Shown here: in pieces, positions 26,978-35,761 of the stretch
How the letters are laid out: the number at the start of each line of letters is the position of its first letter
How positions within the stretch are numbered: position 1 is the first letter of the stretch
NCBI GenBank assembly: GCA_945883815.1
Contig: CAMCYJ010000005.1
Location: forward strand, 1 to 64,000
DNA: 64,000 bases
Direction: 5' to 3'
Origin: Akkermansia muciniphila
GTDB taxonomy: Bacteria > Verrucomicrobiota > Verrucomicrobiia > Limisphaerales > UBA9464
Program-made: the position numbers and the translations under genes
Notes under the pieces: generated by a model
Databases searched by the model: none
What the model saw: the letters and a program-made list of their open reading frames with translations, nothing else
What the model was told of the DNA's origin: nothing

Positions 26978-27834
26978 CCGCCCGTTTGGAAATCGGTGGC
27001 GGTGGCGATCGATTCCTGCTCGTCGGCGACCTTGTTCAGTTCCGCGGCCCGGTCCCGCAGCTTTTTGACCACGTAGCGCCCGAGCGGCATGCGGAAGGGC
27101 GGATTGCCCGCGTGCACCATGGTCACGATGGCCTGAGCGGCTCGGGCCGGATCGCCCGGTTGTTTGCCGTCGATGACCTTCAGGAACTGGGCAAACTTGC
27201 CGGAACTGCGGTCGTAATCGCTCAATCGCTGGGGAACCGGCTCCAGGGAACGGCCGATGAAGTCCGTCCGGAAAGGGCCCGGCTCGACCAAGGTGACCCG
27301 GATACCCAAGCCCAGCGTTTCGGCCCGAAGGCTTTCAGACAACGCCTCCACGGCCGCCTTGGCTGCGCCATACACTCCGAATCCGGCGTAATTCGAAATG
27401 GCCGCCGCCGCGCTCAGGTTGATGATATGCCCGGCACGCTGGGCCCGCAGTCGGGGCAGCACGGCTCGGATCACATTCAACGTTCCGAAGAAGTTGGTCT
27501 CCATGCAGCGCCGGATTTGGTCGGGCTGGCACTCTTCGATGGCCCCGATCAATCCATAGCCCGCGTTGTTGACCACCACATCCAACGGGCCGAAGCGCTC
27601 GATGGCCGCATCAAGGGCGGCGTGGATCTGGTCCTCACGTGTGATGTCCAGAGCGAGCGCGAGGGCTTGATCCGGAACGACGGCCGCAAGGGGTTCGATG
27701 GTGGAAACATCCCGGGCGGTCAGCACCACCCGGTCGCCTGCTTGGAGGGCTGCCTCAGCGATGGCGCGACCGAACCCGGAAGAACAGCCGGTGATGAACC
27801 AGGTTCGTGGACCGCCCGATGGAATGGAGCTCAT
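26974..27834 (-). CDS. Short-chain dehydrogenase/reductase
   Basis: A 286-residue classical SDR: the NAD(P)-binding motif is TGCSSGFG (about 15-22), NNAGYG (about 89-94), catalytic Ser in NLSAAAA and YGAAK with the Tyr/Lys pair (about 155-159), then PGPFRTDF. An oxidation-reduction of an alcohol/carbonyl is expected; substrate unknown. The TGA stop overlaps the ATG of the photolyase-related gene (26974-26977), a tight coupling that suggests a joint light or stress response, though no biochemical link is known to me. Confidence 0.9.
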   Translation of the reverse strand: MSSIPSGGPRTWFITGCSSGFGRAIAEAALQAGDRVVLTARDVSTIEPLAAVVPDQALALALDITREDQIHAALDAAIERFGPLDVVVNNAGYGLIGAIEECQPDQIRRCMETNFFGTLNVIRAVLPRLRAQRAGHIINLSAAAAISNYAGFGVYGAAKAAVEALSESLRAETLGLGIRVTLVEPGPFRTDFIGRSLEPVPQRLSDYDRSSGKFAQFLKVIDGKQPGDPARAAQAIVTMVHAGNPPFRMPLGRYVVKKLRDRAAELNKVADEQESIATATDFQTGG

Positions 27835-27956
27835 AGAAGGGGCACGCTAACCCCAGTCTCCGGTCCCGCAAACGAGACGCCCCCCATCGGTCGTTTCGCA
27901 GGACTTGGCTGTGCTTGCGGTTGTTCTGCGAGGACGCCTAACCTCGATGAATCGCC

Positions 27957-29987
27957 GTGGCCTTGTTTCGTTTCCATTCGAGTCGCTGGTCTCGTCCGCT
28001 CCTGTGCGGTTTGGCCTGGTTGGGCCTGGTTTCAGCGCGACTGTCCGCGGCGGATTTCTGGGCCGATCATGTCGAGCCCATCCTCAAAGAGCATTGCGTC
28101 GAATGTCACAGCCCCACCCGCTCCAAGAGTCGGCTGGACCTCTCGACCTTTCAGAACGCCTTGCGCGGAGGTGACCGAGGGGCGGGCTTTGTTCCGGGCC
28201 GTCCGGAGGAGAGTAGCCTGTATTTGCTGCTCAAGCCGGGAGCCGATCCGCACATGCCGCCGAAAAAACAGCTTTCGGACGAGCAACTGGCCTTGATCCG
28301 CACTGGTATCGAAAAACTGGAGGCCAAGCCCGCCGCGGCCGCGCCAACCGAGACGGCATCGAATTCATCGACCTCATCGGCCATGGGTGCGTTGGCCGTG
28401 CGCAAACCCGTGTGGGTGCCTCCGGCCGGAATGGCCCCATCGGCGGTGATCGATGGATTCCTGGAGCGGGGTTGGAAGGCCCGCAAGGTCCGGCCTGCGG
28501 CCCGCGCGGACGACGCGACTTGGCTGCGGCGTATCCATTTGGATCTCGTGGGGCGGATTCCCACCGAAGAGGAGGCGGCCCGTTTTCAACGACTGCCCGC
28601 CCGGAAGCGGCGTGAAACCACGGTCGATGGATTGCTGGCCCACCCCGAGCATCCGCGGCACCTCCGGGAGATGTTTGATGTGCTCTGGATGGGACGTCCG
28701 ACGGGCAATGCCGAGGCCCAGCGTCGCGATCACCGGTGGTACGAGTTCCTCGAAACCTCGTTCCGCGAGAATCGCCCGTGGGATGCGATGGTGCGCGATC
28801 TCATCGTGGCTCGGCCCGCGAAGCCGGAGCAGCGCGGCCTGGTGCAATTCCTCTACGAGCGGCAGAACAATCCGCAGGCCATGGCCGAGGCGGTGGCCCC
28901 GCTGGTCTTCGGCCTGCAAATCGGGTGCGCCCAATGCCACGACCACATGGTGGCCCGCGAGATCAAGCAGGCCCATTACTGGGGCATGGTCGCGGCCTTC
29001 AACCGGTCCAAGAACGTGGATTCCGACGCGGGCTTTGGTTTGGCCGAGTCGGCCATCGGCGGGTTCGTGAGCTTTGCCAATCTCAAGAAGGAGTCCCAGC
29101 AGGCGCGGTTGGTGTTTTTCAATGGGCGCACCGTCGATGAACCCTGGCCCGCCGAAGGGGCCAAAGAAGTGGATGCCCCCGATAAGTACCGGGTGCCGCC
29201 GCCCAAGAACAAGGAGCGCCCGCCAGCGCCGGCCGAGCCGCAGTTTTCGCGCCGGCAGGCCTTGGCCGAGGCGGTCACTCGGGGTAATCCATTGCTGGCC
29301 CGCGCGGCCGTCAATCGCGTGTGGGCGATGTTTCTGGGCCGTGGTTTGGTTCATCCGGTGGACCTCATGGATTCCCAGCATGCTCCCAGTCACCCCGAAT
29401 TGCTGGACTGGTTGGCCCAAGACTTCGAGCACAGCGGCTACGATGTGCGGCGATTGATCCGCAATTTGGTGCTCTCTCAGGCCTACCAACTCGATTCGCG
29501 TCCCGCGCCCGGCAAAGCCCCGGCCGACGAGGCCTTCGCCCGGGCCATCGAGAAGCCGCTGTCGGCCGAGCAATTGGCCCGTTCGTTGATCTTGGCTGCT
29601 GGTCCTTGGAAGGCCGATGCGAAGTCGCCGGCGGCTGCGGTGACCCTCGACCCCACGTCGCTCCAGCGAGCCCTGGTCCGCGATTTCCCCAACCTGTTCG
29701 CGCCGGAGTACAACGCCACGCTTCAGCAGGCCTTGTTCCTCTCGAACTCTCCAGTCCTCGAATCGCTGCTCCAACCGCGATCAGGCAACCTGGCAGAACG
29801 CTTGGCGGCCTTGGCCGATGATCCAACCCGCGTGAAGACCGCCTTCCAGGCCGTGTTGGGTCGCAGTCCCGATCGTGACGAATTGCAGGCCAGCGTGGCC
29901 TATCTCCAAGAGCATCCGGGGCAGGGTGGTCGGTCGCAGTTCCTGTGGGCGTTGTTGTCCGGGGCGGAATTCCAGGTGAACCACTGA
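27957..29987 (+). CDS. PSCyt1-DUF1549-DUF1553 exported protein
   Basis: A 676-residue protein typical of the PVC group. It starts at GTG 27957 with a signal peptide (to about residue 33, ending LSAA), then a planctomycete-type cytochrome C domain with heme motif CVECH (about 47-51) and its distal Met in PHMPPKKQL, a DUF1549 domain (about 160-330, with a second CAQCH motif) and a DUF1553 domain (about 425-675; NRVWAMFLGRGLVHPVD, SHPELLDWLA). It should be periplasmic. Function is not established; such proteins commonly accompany DUF1501 proteins, as here, 4 bases downstream. Confidence 0.9.
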   Translation: MALFRFHSSRWSRPLLCGLAWLGLVSARLSAADFWADHVEPILKEHCVECHSPTRSKSRLDLSTFQNALRGGDRGAGFVPGRPEESSLYLLLKPGADPHMPPKKQLSDEQLALIRTGIEKLEAKPAAAAPTETASNSSTSSAMGALAVRKPVWVPPAGMAPSAVIDGFLERGWKARKVRPAARADDATWLRRIHLDLVGRIPTEEEAARFQRLPARKRRETTVDGLLAHPEHPRHLREMFDVLWMGRPTGNAEAQRRDHRWYEFLETSFRENRPWDAMVRDLIVARPAKPEQRGLVQFLYERQNNPQAMAEAVAPLVFGLQIGCAQCHDHMVAREIKQAHYWGMVAAFNRSKNVDSDAGFGLAESAIGGFVSFANLKKESQQARLVFFNGRTVDEPWPAEGAKEVDAPDKYRVPPPKNKERPPAPAEPQFSRRQALAEAVTRGNPLLARAAVNRVWAMFLGRGLVHPVDLMDSQHAPSHPELLDWLAQDFEHSGYDVRRLIRNLVLSQAYQLDSRPAPGKAPADEAFARAIEKPLSAEQLARSLILAAGPWKADAKSPAAAVTLDPTSLQRALVRDFPNLFAPEYNATLQQALFLSNSPVLESLLQPRSGNLAERLAALADDPTRVKTAFQAVLGRSPDRDELQASVAYLQEHPGQGGRSQFLWALLSGAEFQVNH

Positions 29988-29991
29988 CGTC

Positions 29992-31344
29992 ATGACACCG
30001 CCCCAAGACCCGCACACCCCGATTCCCGGAATGGCCGGTGCCACCTGCGGTCAACCCGATCACGTCCTGCACCGGCGGAAGTTTCTGACCGGCCTGGGCG
30101 CGGCCGGAACCGTGTCGCTCGGCAGTTGGGCAGGGCTCTTCTCGCTGCCGGCCTTCGCCCAGCAGGCCAAGCGCACGGCCAAGCGATGCATTCTCCTGTG
30201 GCTTTGTGGTGCGCCGAGCCAATTCGAAACGTGGGATCCCAAGCCCGGACGTATTAGTGCCGGCCCGTTTCGCTCGATCCCCACGAAGCTTCCGGGTGTC
30301 CACTTCAGCAGCTTGATGTCCCGTTGCGCCACCATCGCCGACAAGCTCGCGGTGGTGCGCTGCATGAAGACCGACCAGAACGAGCACTTGCAGGGCATCA
30401 ACTTGCTCAATCGGGGTTCGGCACCCCGGCCGCCCTTCGTGCGTCCGGTGCTCGGGTCGGTGTTGGCCCAGCAGTTGGGGCACCTTGATAATCCGGTGCC
30501 CAATTTCATCCTCCTGGACCCGTGTCCCGAGGGGAACGAGTTCAAGGAATTCAAGGCCGGCAACTGGGCCGGATGGTTGGGGGCGCAGTATGGGCCGGTT
30601 CGCGTGGGCGGCGACTACCGCATCGAAAACGTCCTGCGGCAGGCCGAGTTGTCTGCCGAGGATCATGAGTCTCGCAACGCCCTGCGGCGGTTCCTCACGC
30701 GAAAGTACGAGAACGACCGCAAGTCGGCCGCCGCCGCATCGCAGAATGCCGTGTTTGAGCGGGTCAAGGGACTGATGAGCTGTGCCGACCTCTTCGACCT
30801 CGAGAAGCTCCCGGCCAAGGATCGCGAACGCTACGGCCCCGGGGCCTTCGCCCAGCACACGCTTCAAGCCCGGCATCTGGTGGAGAATGGCGCGCCCTTC
30901 GTGATGGTCTCCAATGGCATGCCTTGGGACAGCCACGTGTTCCACAACGAGATTTACCAAATGCTCACGCCGGAGCTCGACAACGTGATCTTCCAGTTGA
31001 TCACCGACCTGGAGCAGCGGGGCATGCTCGATTCCACCCTCGTGGTGGCTATGGGAGAATTCGGCCGCACGCCCTGGCTCAATCAGGCCCGGGGTCGCGA
31101 CCACTATTCCAAGGCCTGGTCCTTGATGCTGGCCGGTTGCGGGATCAAGCGAGGTGTGGTGGTGGGCGGTAGCGATGCCGAAGGGGCTGAGGTGGATGGC
31201 CAGGCCTTCAACGAGAAGAACCTCTTCGCGACAATTTTCTCCGCCTTGGGAATCGATCCCTACGCTCTGTACGACATCGGAGATTTGCCGAGTTTCCGCC
31301 GCGTCGAAGACCGGGCCGAACCCATCCGGGAGGTCTTGGCGTGA
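29992..31344 (+). CDS. Tat-exported DUF1501 protein
   Basis: The 450-residue protein carries a twin-arginine signal (HRRKFLTGLGAAG, about 27-39) and the DUF1501/sulfatase-like fold: CILLWLCGAPSQFETWDPKPG at the start of the domain, VSNGMPWDSH in the middle and VAMGEFGRTPWLNQARGRDHY near the end. DUF1501 proteins resemble the alkaline phosphatase superfamily. It begins 4 bases after the DUF1553 gene stop and is in the same operon; the two are usually thought to work as an extracytoplasmic pair. Confidence 0.9.
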   Translation: MTPPQDPHTPIPGMAGATCGQPDHVLHRRKFLTGLGAAGTVSLGSWAGLFSLPAFAQQAKRTAKRCILLWLCGAPSQFETWDPKPGRISAGPFRSIPTKLPGVHFSSLMSRCATIADKLAVVRCMKTDQNEHLQGINLLNRGSAPRPPFVRPVLGSVLAQQLGHLDNPVPNFILLDPCPEGNEFKEFKAGNWAGWLGAQYGPVRVGGDYRIENVLRQAELSAEDHESRNALRRFLTRKYENDRKSAAAASQNAVFERVKGLMSCADLFDLEKLPAKDRERYGPGAFAQHTLQARHLVENGAPFVMVSNGMPWDSHVFHNEIYQMLTPELDNVIFQLITDLEQRGMLDSTLVVAMGEFGRTPWLNQARGRDHYSKAWSLMLAGCGIKRGVVVGGSDAEGAEVDGQAFNEKNLFATIFSALGIDPYALYDIGDLPSFRRVEDRAEPIREVLA

Positions 31345-31398
31345 CGCGTTTCATTCAACCCATTCAACCCGTTCAACCCGATTGGGACATCGCCCACC

Positions 31399-32505
31399 AT
31401 GGCTGACACCGATCCCAAGTCGTCACCGACTCCGCCCGCAGAGCCCAAGCTGACCAAGGCGAAGGAAATTAAACTCCCTTCGGCAGTCCTGGCTCTCGAA
31501 TCCACTCCGGACGGGAAGACCTTGTTTGCCGCCTGTCTCGACGGCTCGGTTCAACGGGTGACGGTCGAGACGGGCGAGGCACTCGCCATCGGTCGCCATG
31601 ACAGTTACGCCAGTGGTGTGGCCTTGCTGCCGGGAGCCCAGCAATTGGTCTCGTCCGGTTATGACGGCGTCTTGCACTGGCTGGATCTGGCCTCCGGCAA
31701 AGAACTCCGATCGGTTCAAGCCCATCAGTTCTGGTCGTGGGATTTGGCGGCTTCTCCCGACGGGCGATGGGTGGCCAGTGTCACCGGTCAATACCGGGCC
31801 GGCAGCTACAAGTACGACCCGGCACCCGGCACCGAGCCCTCCGTCCGCGTGTTCGACGCGGCGAGCGGCGCGCTGAAGCACTCCTGGGACTTCCTGCCGC
31901 CGGTGCAAGCCGTGGCTTTCAGCCCGGACAGCCGCCGGGTGGCCGCTGGCAACCTCATGGGCGAGGTGGCGGTGTGGGACTTGGAGACCGGCCGCATTGT
32001 CTCGCAGTGGAAGACCGACGACCTGACCAGTTGGGGCATTATCAAGAGCCACCATTTCTTGGGCGGGGTGTTTGCACTCGAGTTCTCTCCAGACGGCGAG
32101 CGTCTCTACGCCTGCGGCATGGGTCCGATGCGCGATCCCATGGCGGGCAACGGCGTTCAGCGGTGGCAGTCCTTCGATTGGAAGACCGGCAAAAAGCTCG
32201 ATCAGACCCACGAGGGAGAGAGCGGGCAGGGGTTGATGGAGGCCTTGGCCTTCCACCCGGATGGGAAGCACTTCGTCATGGCCGGCCGGCTGTTCCAAGG
32301 CACCTGGAACCTCGCGCTCTTCGAAGCGGCCAGCGGTCGCAATCTCTTCAGCATCGACGCCAAGCACCGCATCACTGACGCCCGCTTCAGCGCCGACGGC
32401 CAACGGCTCTTCCTGGCCAAGGCCCGCCAGCAAGAACTCAAGAACGGCCGCTGGAACGACTTCGGCCTCCTCGAAATCCACTCCGTCTCCGGCCTCGGGG
32501 CCTGA
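31399..32505 (+). CDS. WD40-repeat protein of the DUF1553/DUF1501 cluster
   Basis: A 368-residue protein without a signal peptide. After a Pro/Lys-rich lead (about 1-28) it shows several WD40-type blades with the pattern h-x-h-S/T-P-D-G-x-x-h (TPDGKTLFAACLDGSV, SPDGRWVASV, SPDSRRVAAGNLMGEVAVWD, SPDGERLYACGM, HPDGKHFVMAG). It should form a beta-propeller for protein contact. It is the third gene of the triad, preceded by three short TTCAACCC repeats in the 54-base gap. Confidence 0.85.
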   Translation: MADTDPKSSPTPPAEPKLTKAKEIKLPSAVLALESTPDGKTLFAACLDGSVQRVTVETGEALAIGRHDSYASGVALLPGAQQLVSSGYDGVLHWLDLASGKELRSVQAHQFWSWDLAASPDGRWVASVTGQYRAGSYKYDPAPGTEPSVRVFDAASGALKHSWDFLPPVQAVAFSPDSRRVAAGNLMGEVAVWDLETGRIVSQWKTDDLTSWGIIKSHHFLGGVFALEFSPDGERLYACGMGPMRDPMAGNGVQRWQSFDWKTGKKLDQTHEGESGQGLMEALAFHPDGKHFVMAGRLFQGTWNLALFEAASGRNLFSIDAKHRITDARFSADGQRLFLAKARQQELKNGRWNDFGLLEIHSVSGLGA

Positions 32506-32543
32506 GCCTGAGCGAATCCGCCCGATCCCTCGTGGTCGGTAGC

Positions 32544-32578
32544 TTGACAACTGTATATGCACAGTATATACAGTTGTC
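32544..32578 (+). promoter_or_regulatory. Promoter with overlapping palindromic GntR operator
   Basis: The -35 box TTGACA (32544-32549) and -10 box TATACA (32567-32572) are separated by 17 bases. A perfect inverted repeat, GACAACTGTATAT (32546-32558) with its complement at 32566-32578 around a 7-base centre, covers both boxes. The predicted transcription start near 32579 is only a few bases before the ATG at 32582. The layout indicates autorepression by the GntR-type protein encoded next and an essentially leaderless mRNA. The operator resembles TGTATA-type sites of YtrA-subfamily regulators. Confidence 0.85.
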
Positions 32579-32581
32579 ACG

Positions 32582-32998
32582 ATGTCTGACCGGTCCCCAT
32601 CCTGGACTCTGCCGCTCATCTCGCCAGCGGCGCCAGGGGCGCTGTATGAGCAGATCATCGAAGGCATCCAGCGCGAGATCAGTGCCGGCCGTCTGCGCCC
32701 GGGCGACGCCCTGCCATCCTTCCGCCAACTCGCGACTGACCTGATGGTCAGTGTCATCACCGTGAAGCGCGCTTACGAAGAACTGGAGCGCGGAGGAATC
32801 CTCTACCGTCGGCAAGGGCTCGGGACCTTCGTGGCCGAGACCGGGCGGGATCGCAACCGGGAGGCCCGCCAGGCGGAAGCCTCGCAGCTCTTCCAGGCCG
32901 CGATCGCGTCCGCCCGACAAGCCGGTCTGTCCGATCGCGAGATCGTTTCCCTCGTTCGTGAATCCCTCCAGAGCCCCTCGAAAGAACTGAACCCATGA
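32582..32998 (+). CDS. GntR-family regulator, YtrA type
   Basis: A 138-residue regulator with an N-terminal winged helix of the GntR class (about 20-85: YEQIIEGIQREISAGRLRPG, LPSFRQLATDL, SVITVKRAYEELERGG and the wing RQGLGTFVA). The short helical C-terminal part (about 90-138) is the YtrA subfamily type, without an effector domain. These proteins control adjacent ABC transporter operons. Its stop overlaps the start of the ATPase gene by ATGA, and its promoter is covered by a palindrome, so autorepression is likely. Confidence 0.93.
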   Translation: MSDRSPSWTLPLISPAAPGALYEQIIEGIQREISAGRLRPGDALPSFRQLATDLMVSVITVKRAYEELERGGILYRRQGLGTFVAETGRDRNREARQAEASQLFQAAIASARQAGLSDREIVSLVRESLQSPSKELNP

Positions 32999-33867
32999 AT
33001 CCGAATGCCATCGAGATCCGCGGCCTGACCAAATCGTTCCGAAAGTTCCGCCTGGGTCCGCTCGACCTCACGGTTCCGCGCGGTTCCATCTACGGATTCG
33101 TCGGCCCCAACGGAGCCGGAAAGACTACCACGCTCGACCTGCTCCTGGGAATGGGCTCGCCGGATGGCGGGCGCATTCTCGTCGACGGGCTCGACCACGC
33201 CCGGGACGAGGTCGCGGTGAAGCAGCGCATCGGCTACGTCAGCCCCGACCTGGATTTCAGGATGTGGGGCAAGATAGGAAAAGCCATTCGCTTCGTGCGG
33301 GGGTTCCATCGGGGTTGGGACGACCGTCACTGCGGGCAGTTGTTGCAGACCTTCCGGCTCGGGCTCGACGACTCGATCGCCACGCTGTCCTACGGCAGCA
33401 AGATCAAGCTGGCCCTCGTGCTGGCGCTGGCCTGGCGCCCGTCCATCCTCATCCTCGACGAGCCCACCGTCGGACTCGACGCGGTGGCCCGGCGTGACCT
33501 GTATTCCGAGTTGCTGGAAACCGTTCGGGATGAAGATCGCACGGTGCTGATCTCGACTCACGCCCTGGGCGACGTTGAGCGGTTCGCCGATCGCCTGGGA
33601 TTCATCAAGGATGGGCGCATGCTCCTGGAGGGCGGGACCGCCGAACTCCTGCAGCGGTACCGGATGGTCGATTGCCAGACGAACGATCCGGGCCGCCTGC
33701 GGAACCAGCCTGGAGTGTTGATCGCCCGGAATGACGGGAATCGACTCCGGGTGCTCGTGGACCGCGGGGAGGAGTCCGAGGACTGGCTCCAGCAGTGCGG
33801 GGCGCAAGCCCTATTCTCGGCTCCGGTCACACTGGAGGAGTTGTTCATCACCCTGGCCAAGGACTGA
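32995..33867 (+). CDS. ABC transporter ATP-binding protein
   Basis: The 290-residue ATPase has Walker A GPNGAGKTTT (about 37-46), a signature replaced by LSYGSKIKLAL in place of LSGGQ, Walker B ILILDEPTVGLD and the H-loop in STHALGD. About 70 C-terminal residues extend past the ATPase core, as in export-type ABC proteins of the YtrB/BcrA class. It is translationally coupled to the GntR gene and followed by a membrane protein gene. The substrate is not evident; YtrA-type operons often respond to cell-envelope antibiotics. Confidence 0.93.
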   Translation: MNPNAIEIRGLTKSFRKFRLGPLDLTVPRGSIYGFVGPNGAGKTTTLDLLLGMGSPDGGRILVDGLDHARDEVAVKQRIGYVSPDLDFRMWGKIGKAIRFVRGFHRGWDDRHCGQLLQTFRLGLDDSIATLSYGSKIKLALVLALAWRPSILILDEPTVGLDAVARRDLYSELLETVRDEDRTVLISTHALGDVERFADRLGFIKDGRMLLEGGTAELLQRYRMVDCQTNDPGRLRNQPGVLIARNDGNRLRVLVDRGEESEDWLQQCGAQALFSAPVTLEELFITLAKD

Positions 33868-33869
33868 CC

Positions 33870-35312
33870 ATGAACCTCCATCCGTTGATTCTCCGAGACC
33901 ACTACCGGCGCTGGTGGTGGGCGCACCTCATGGGGTTTCTCCTGTTTGCAGCCATCGGGGTCGCGGTCGGTTTCGGGTTGGATCCTCACAAGATTCCGCT
34001 GGGGGCCGGGGCCGTTCTGATCGCGGTCACTCTCGGGGTGGCGTTCCACGCCCGTACCCTGTTGTCGTTGCCCATCCGCGCGAGCGAGCTGGGGACCACG
34101 TTGTGGTGGATCGCCGTGCCCCTGAGCGCGCTAGCCCCGACAGCGGGTCTAGCTATCGGATGGACGGTCTCAGGCCTCTTCGGAAGCACGGTTCTCGTCG
34201 ATGTCGCCGCCTTGTTCCGGTTTCTGCTGCTGACCCATGCGGTGAGCGCCTTCCAGTTCACCGTGCTCTGTTTCATGCCGAATGCCTACCCCTACGATCC
34301 GCGGGAGAAGATTCTGGGCGGGGTCACGGGGGCGTTCTGGGGAATCGGCCCCGGCGCGAGTTGTTGCTTCACCCTGTTCTGGTCCGAGTCGCGCGCCCTC
34401 TGGGACCCCCTTTCCTGCGGCATCCTGGCGATGGGCGCGGTGTGCGGCCTCGTGTCTTGGCATCGACGCACGGTGTTCCTGCTCCAACGAGCCCGGAAGA
34501 ATGAGGGCTCCACGCAGAGCGTCAGGTCCACGGTGGTTCTGCCCAAGCCCTCCTGCCTCGACGGATTCGCAGGGCTCTACCTGGCGATGTTTTCCTGGGG
34601 TGCCGCGTTCGGATTAGCCCTCAGTGGCGCGCTCTGGGCCTACATGGCTTTATCGCCGGATAGGATGGCGGCAATACGTCCACACGTGGTTCCAGCGCGC
34701 GCCCTAATTGAGGGCGTGACCGTCGTCACGAAGTTTACGGGGGATCTAGCGAGGGTACAGGGGGTTCTTATATTGATAATGGTGGTTATTCCAGTTTTTG
34801 CCGTCCGGCTATCCTTGGTGTCGCTGAGGCATTGGCGGACGCTTCCAATCTCCGCACAGAGCATGGCCTGGGTTCTTATTGGCCTGCATCTCAGCGGTTC
34901 GTTCGGTTGTATCTTGCCAATGCAAGCGCTGATGAAATGGCTAAACAGGCAATCGTCGTTGCTGGCCAGTCATCCGTTGGGGTGGTCAGACCTCGGATCG
35001 CTGATATTGGAAGCCGGGTTGCTCGCTATGGTGCCGGCGTTCGCACTGCGGTTCGACGTGAAGTTGTTCAGCCTGTGGTGGGTTGGGCTGCTGTCACCGT
35101 TCATCGTTTTTGTCGCCCAGTTGAAGTTGAGTCCGATCCTTGATCGGTTTTATGAACAGGGAGGAGAACACTTCGCCACTGTGGCGTCCGCCCTCACCGG
35201 AGTCATCCTGCTCTTCGTCGCTCAAGCATGGATCGCGCGAAGCCTGCGTCACCAGTCGCGCAACTTCTCTCCGGGATTCCATCAGTTCGGACGTCTCGAA
35301 AGGGGTTCCTGA
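33870..35312 (+). CDS. Multi-spanning membrane protein, probable ABC permease
   Basis: ATG 33870, two bases after the ATPase stop, gives a 480-residue protein with about ten or more hydrophobic helices distributed over its full length. No typical permease motif is recognised, but the position directly behind the ATPase in a GntR-ABC operon makes a permease role likely. From about 34640 to the end the codon use is visibly less GC-rich than in the first half. A longer in-frame reading from 33795 overlaps the ATPase gene and is rejected. Confidence 0.75.
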   Translation: MNLHPLILRDHYRRWWWAHLMGFLLFAAIGVAVGFGLDPHKIPLGAGAVLIAVTLGVAFHARTLLSLPIRASELGTTLWWIAVPLSALAPTAGLAIGWTVSGLFGSTVLVDVAALFRFLLLTHAVSAFQFTVLCFMPNAYPYDPREKILGGVTGAFWGIGPGASCCFTLFWSESRALWDPLSCGILAMGAVCGLVSWHRRTVFLLQRARKNEGSTQSVRSTVVLPKPSCLDGFAGLYLAMFSWGAAFGLALSGALWAYMALSPDRMAAIRPHVVPARALIEGVTVVTKFTGDLARVQGVLILIMVVIPVFAVRLSLVSLRHWRTLPISAQSMAWVLIGLHLSGSFGCILPMQALMKWLNRQSSLLASHPLGWSDLGSLILEAGLLAMVPAFALRFDVKLFSLWWVGLLSPFIVFVAQLKLSPILDRFYEQGGEHFATVASALTGVILLFVAQAWIARSLRHQSRNFSPGFHQFGRLERGS

Positions 35313-35378
35313 ACAGGGGTTCTGGTCGGGCAGATCCGGTGCAAGAAACTCCTGCCGCGCGTCCCAAGCTCAGGCGGT

Positions 35379-35672
35379 TTAGGCCGCTTTCAGCAAGGCC
35401 AATGGGCGGACTTTGGCGGTGATGGCCCGCTCCCGTTTCCGCAAATCGCGGAAGTCGCAGTTGCTTTGCACCCGGAACCAGAACTCCGAGGTCTGTTCGA
35501 AGAATTTGCCCAACTTCATCGATATTTCCGGCGTGATGGAACGCCTTCCCAGAACGATTTCATTGATGGCCCTCGGCGAGACACCGAGGGCGCGACCCAA
35601 GGCGTTCTGCGAAATTCCGAGCGGAATCAAGTACTCCTCCAAGAGAATCTCGCCGGGCGTGACGGGTTTCAT
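35379..35672 (-). CDS. higA: HigA-family antitoxin, apparently without a HigB partner
   Basis: From the ATG at 35672 the protein has 97 residues and matches Hig[21 protein letters not shown], the XRE helix-turn-helix ([34 protein letters not shown]) and the conserved WFRVQ segment after it. ATGs at 35681 and 35708 are alternatives. The toxin gene higB normally stands directly upstream on the same strand; here only about 50 bases separate the coding region from the end of a serine hydrolase gene, and none is present. An orphan antitoxin or autonomous regulator is likely. Confidence 0.9.
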   Translation of the reverse strand: MKPVTPGEILLEEYLIPLGISQNALGRALGVSPRAINEIVLGRRSITPEISMKLGKFFEQTSEFWFRVQSNCDFRDLRKRERAITAKVRPLALLKAA

Positions 35673-35761
35673 GGATCTCATCCTAGGACCTCTTGGAAGG
35701 GTGTCCATCGGAGTCGAGGGCGTCTGTTTCTGAGCCTTCCCAGATTCCCGCGTTCGGCTGG

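Noticed and set aside
35673-35761. Search for a higB toxin upstream of higA
   Set aside because: Only about 90 bases separate the HigA start from the end of the next gene, too little for the toxin.
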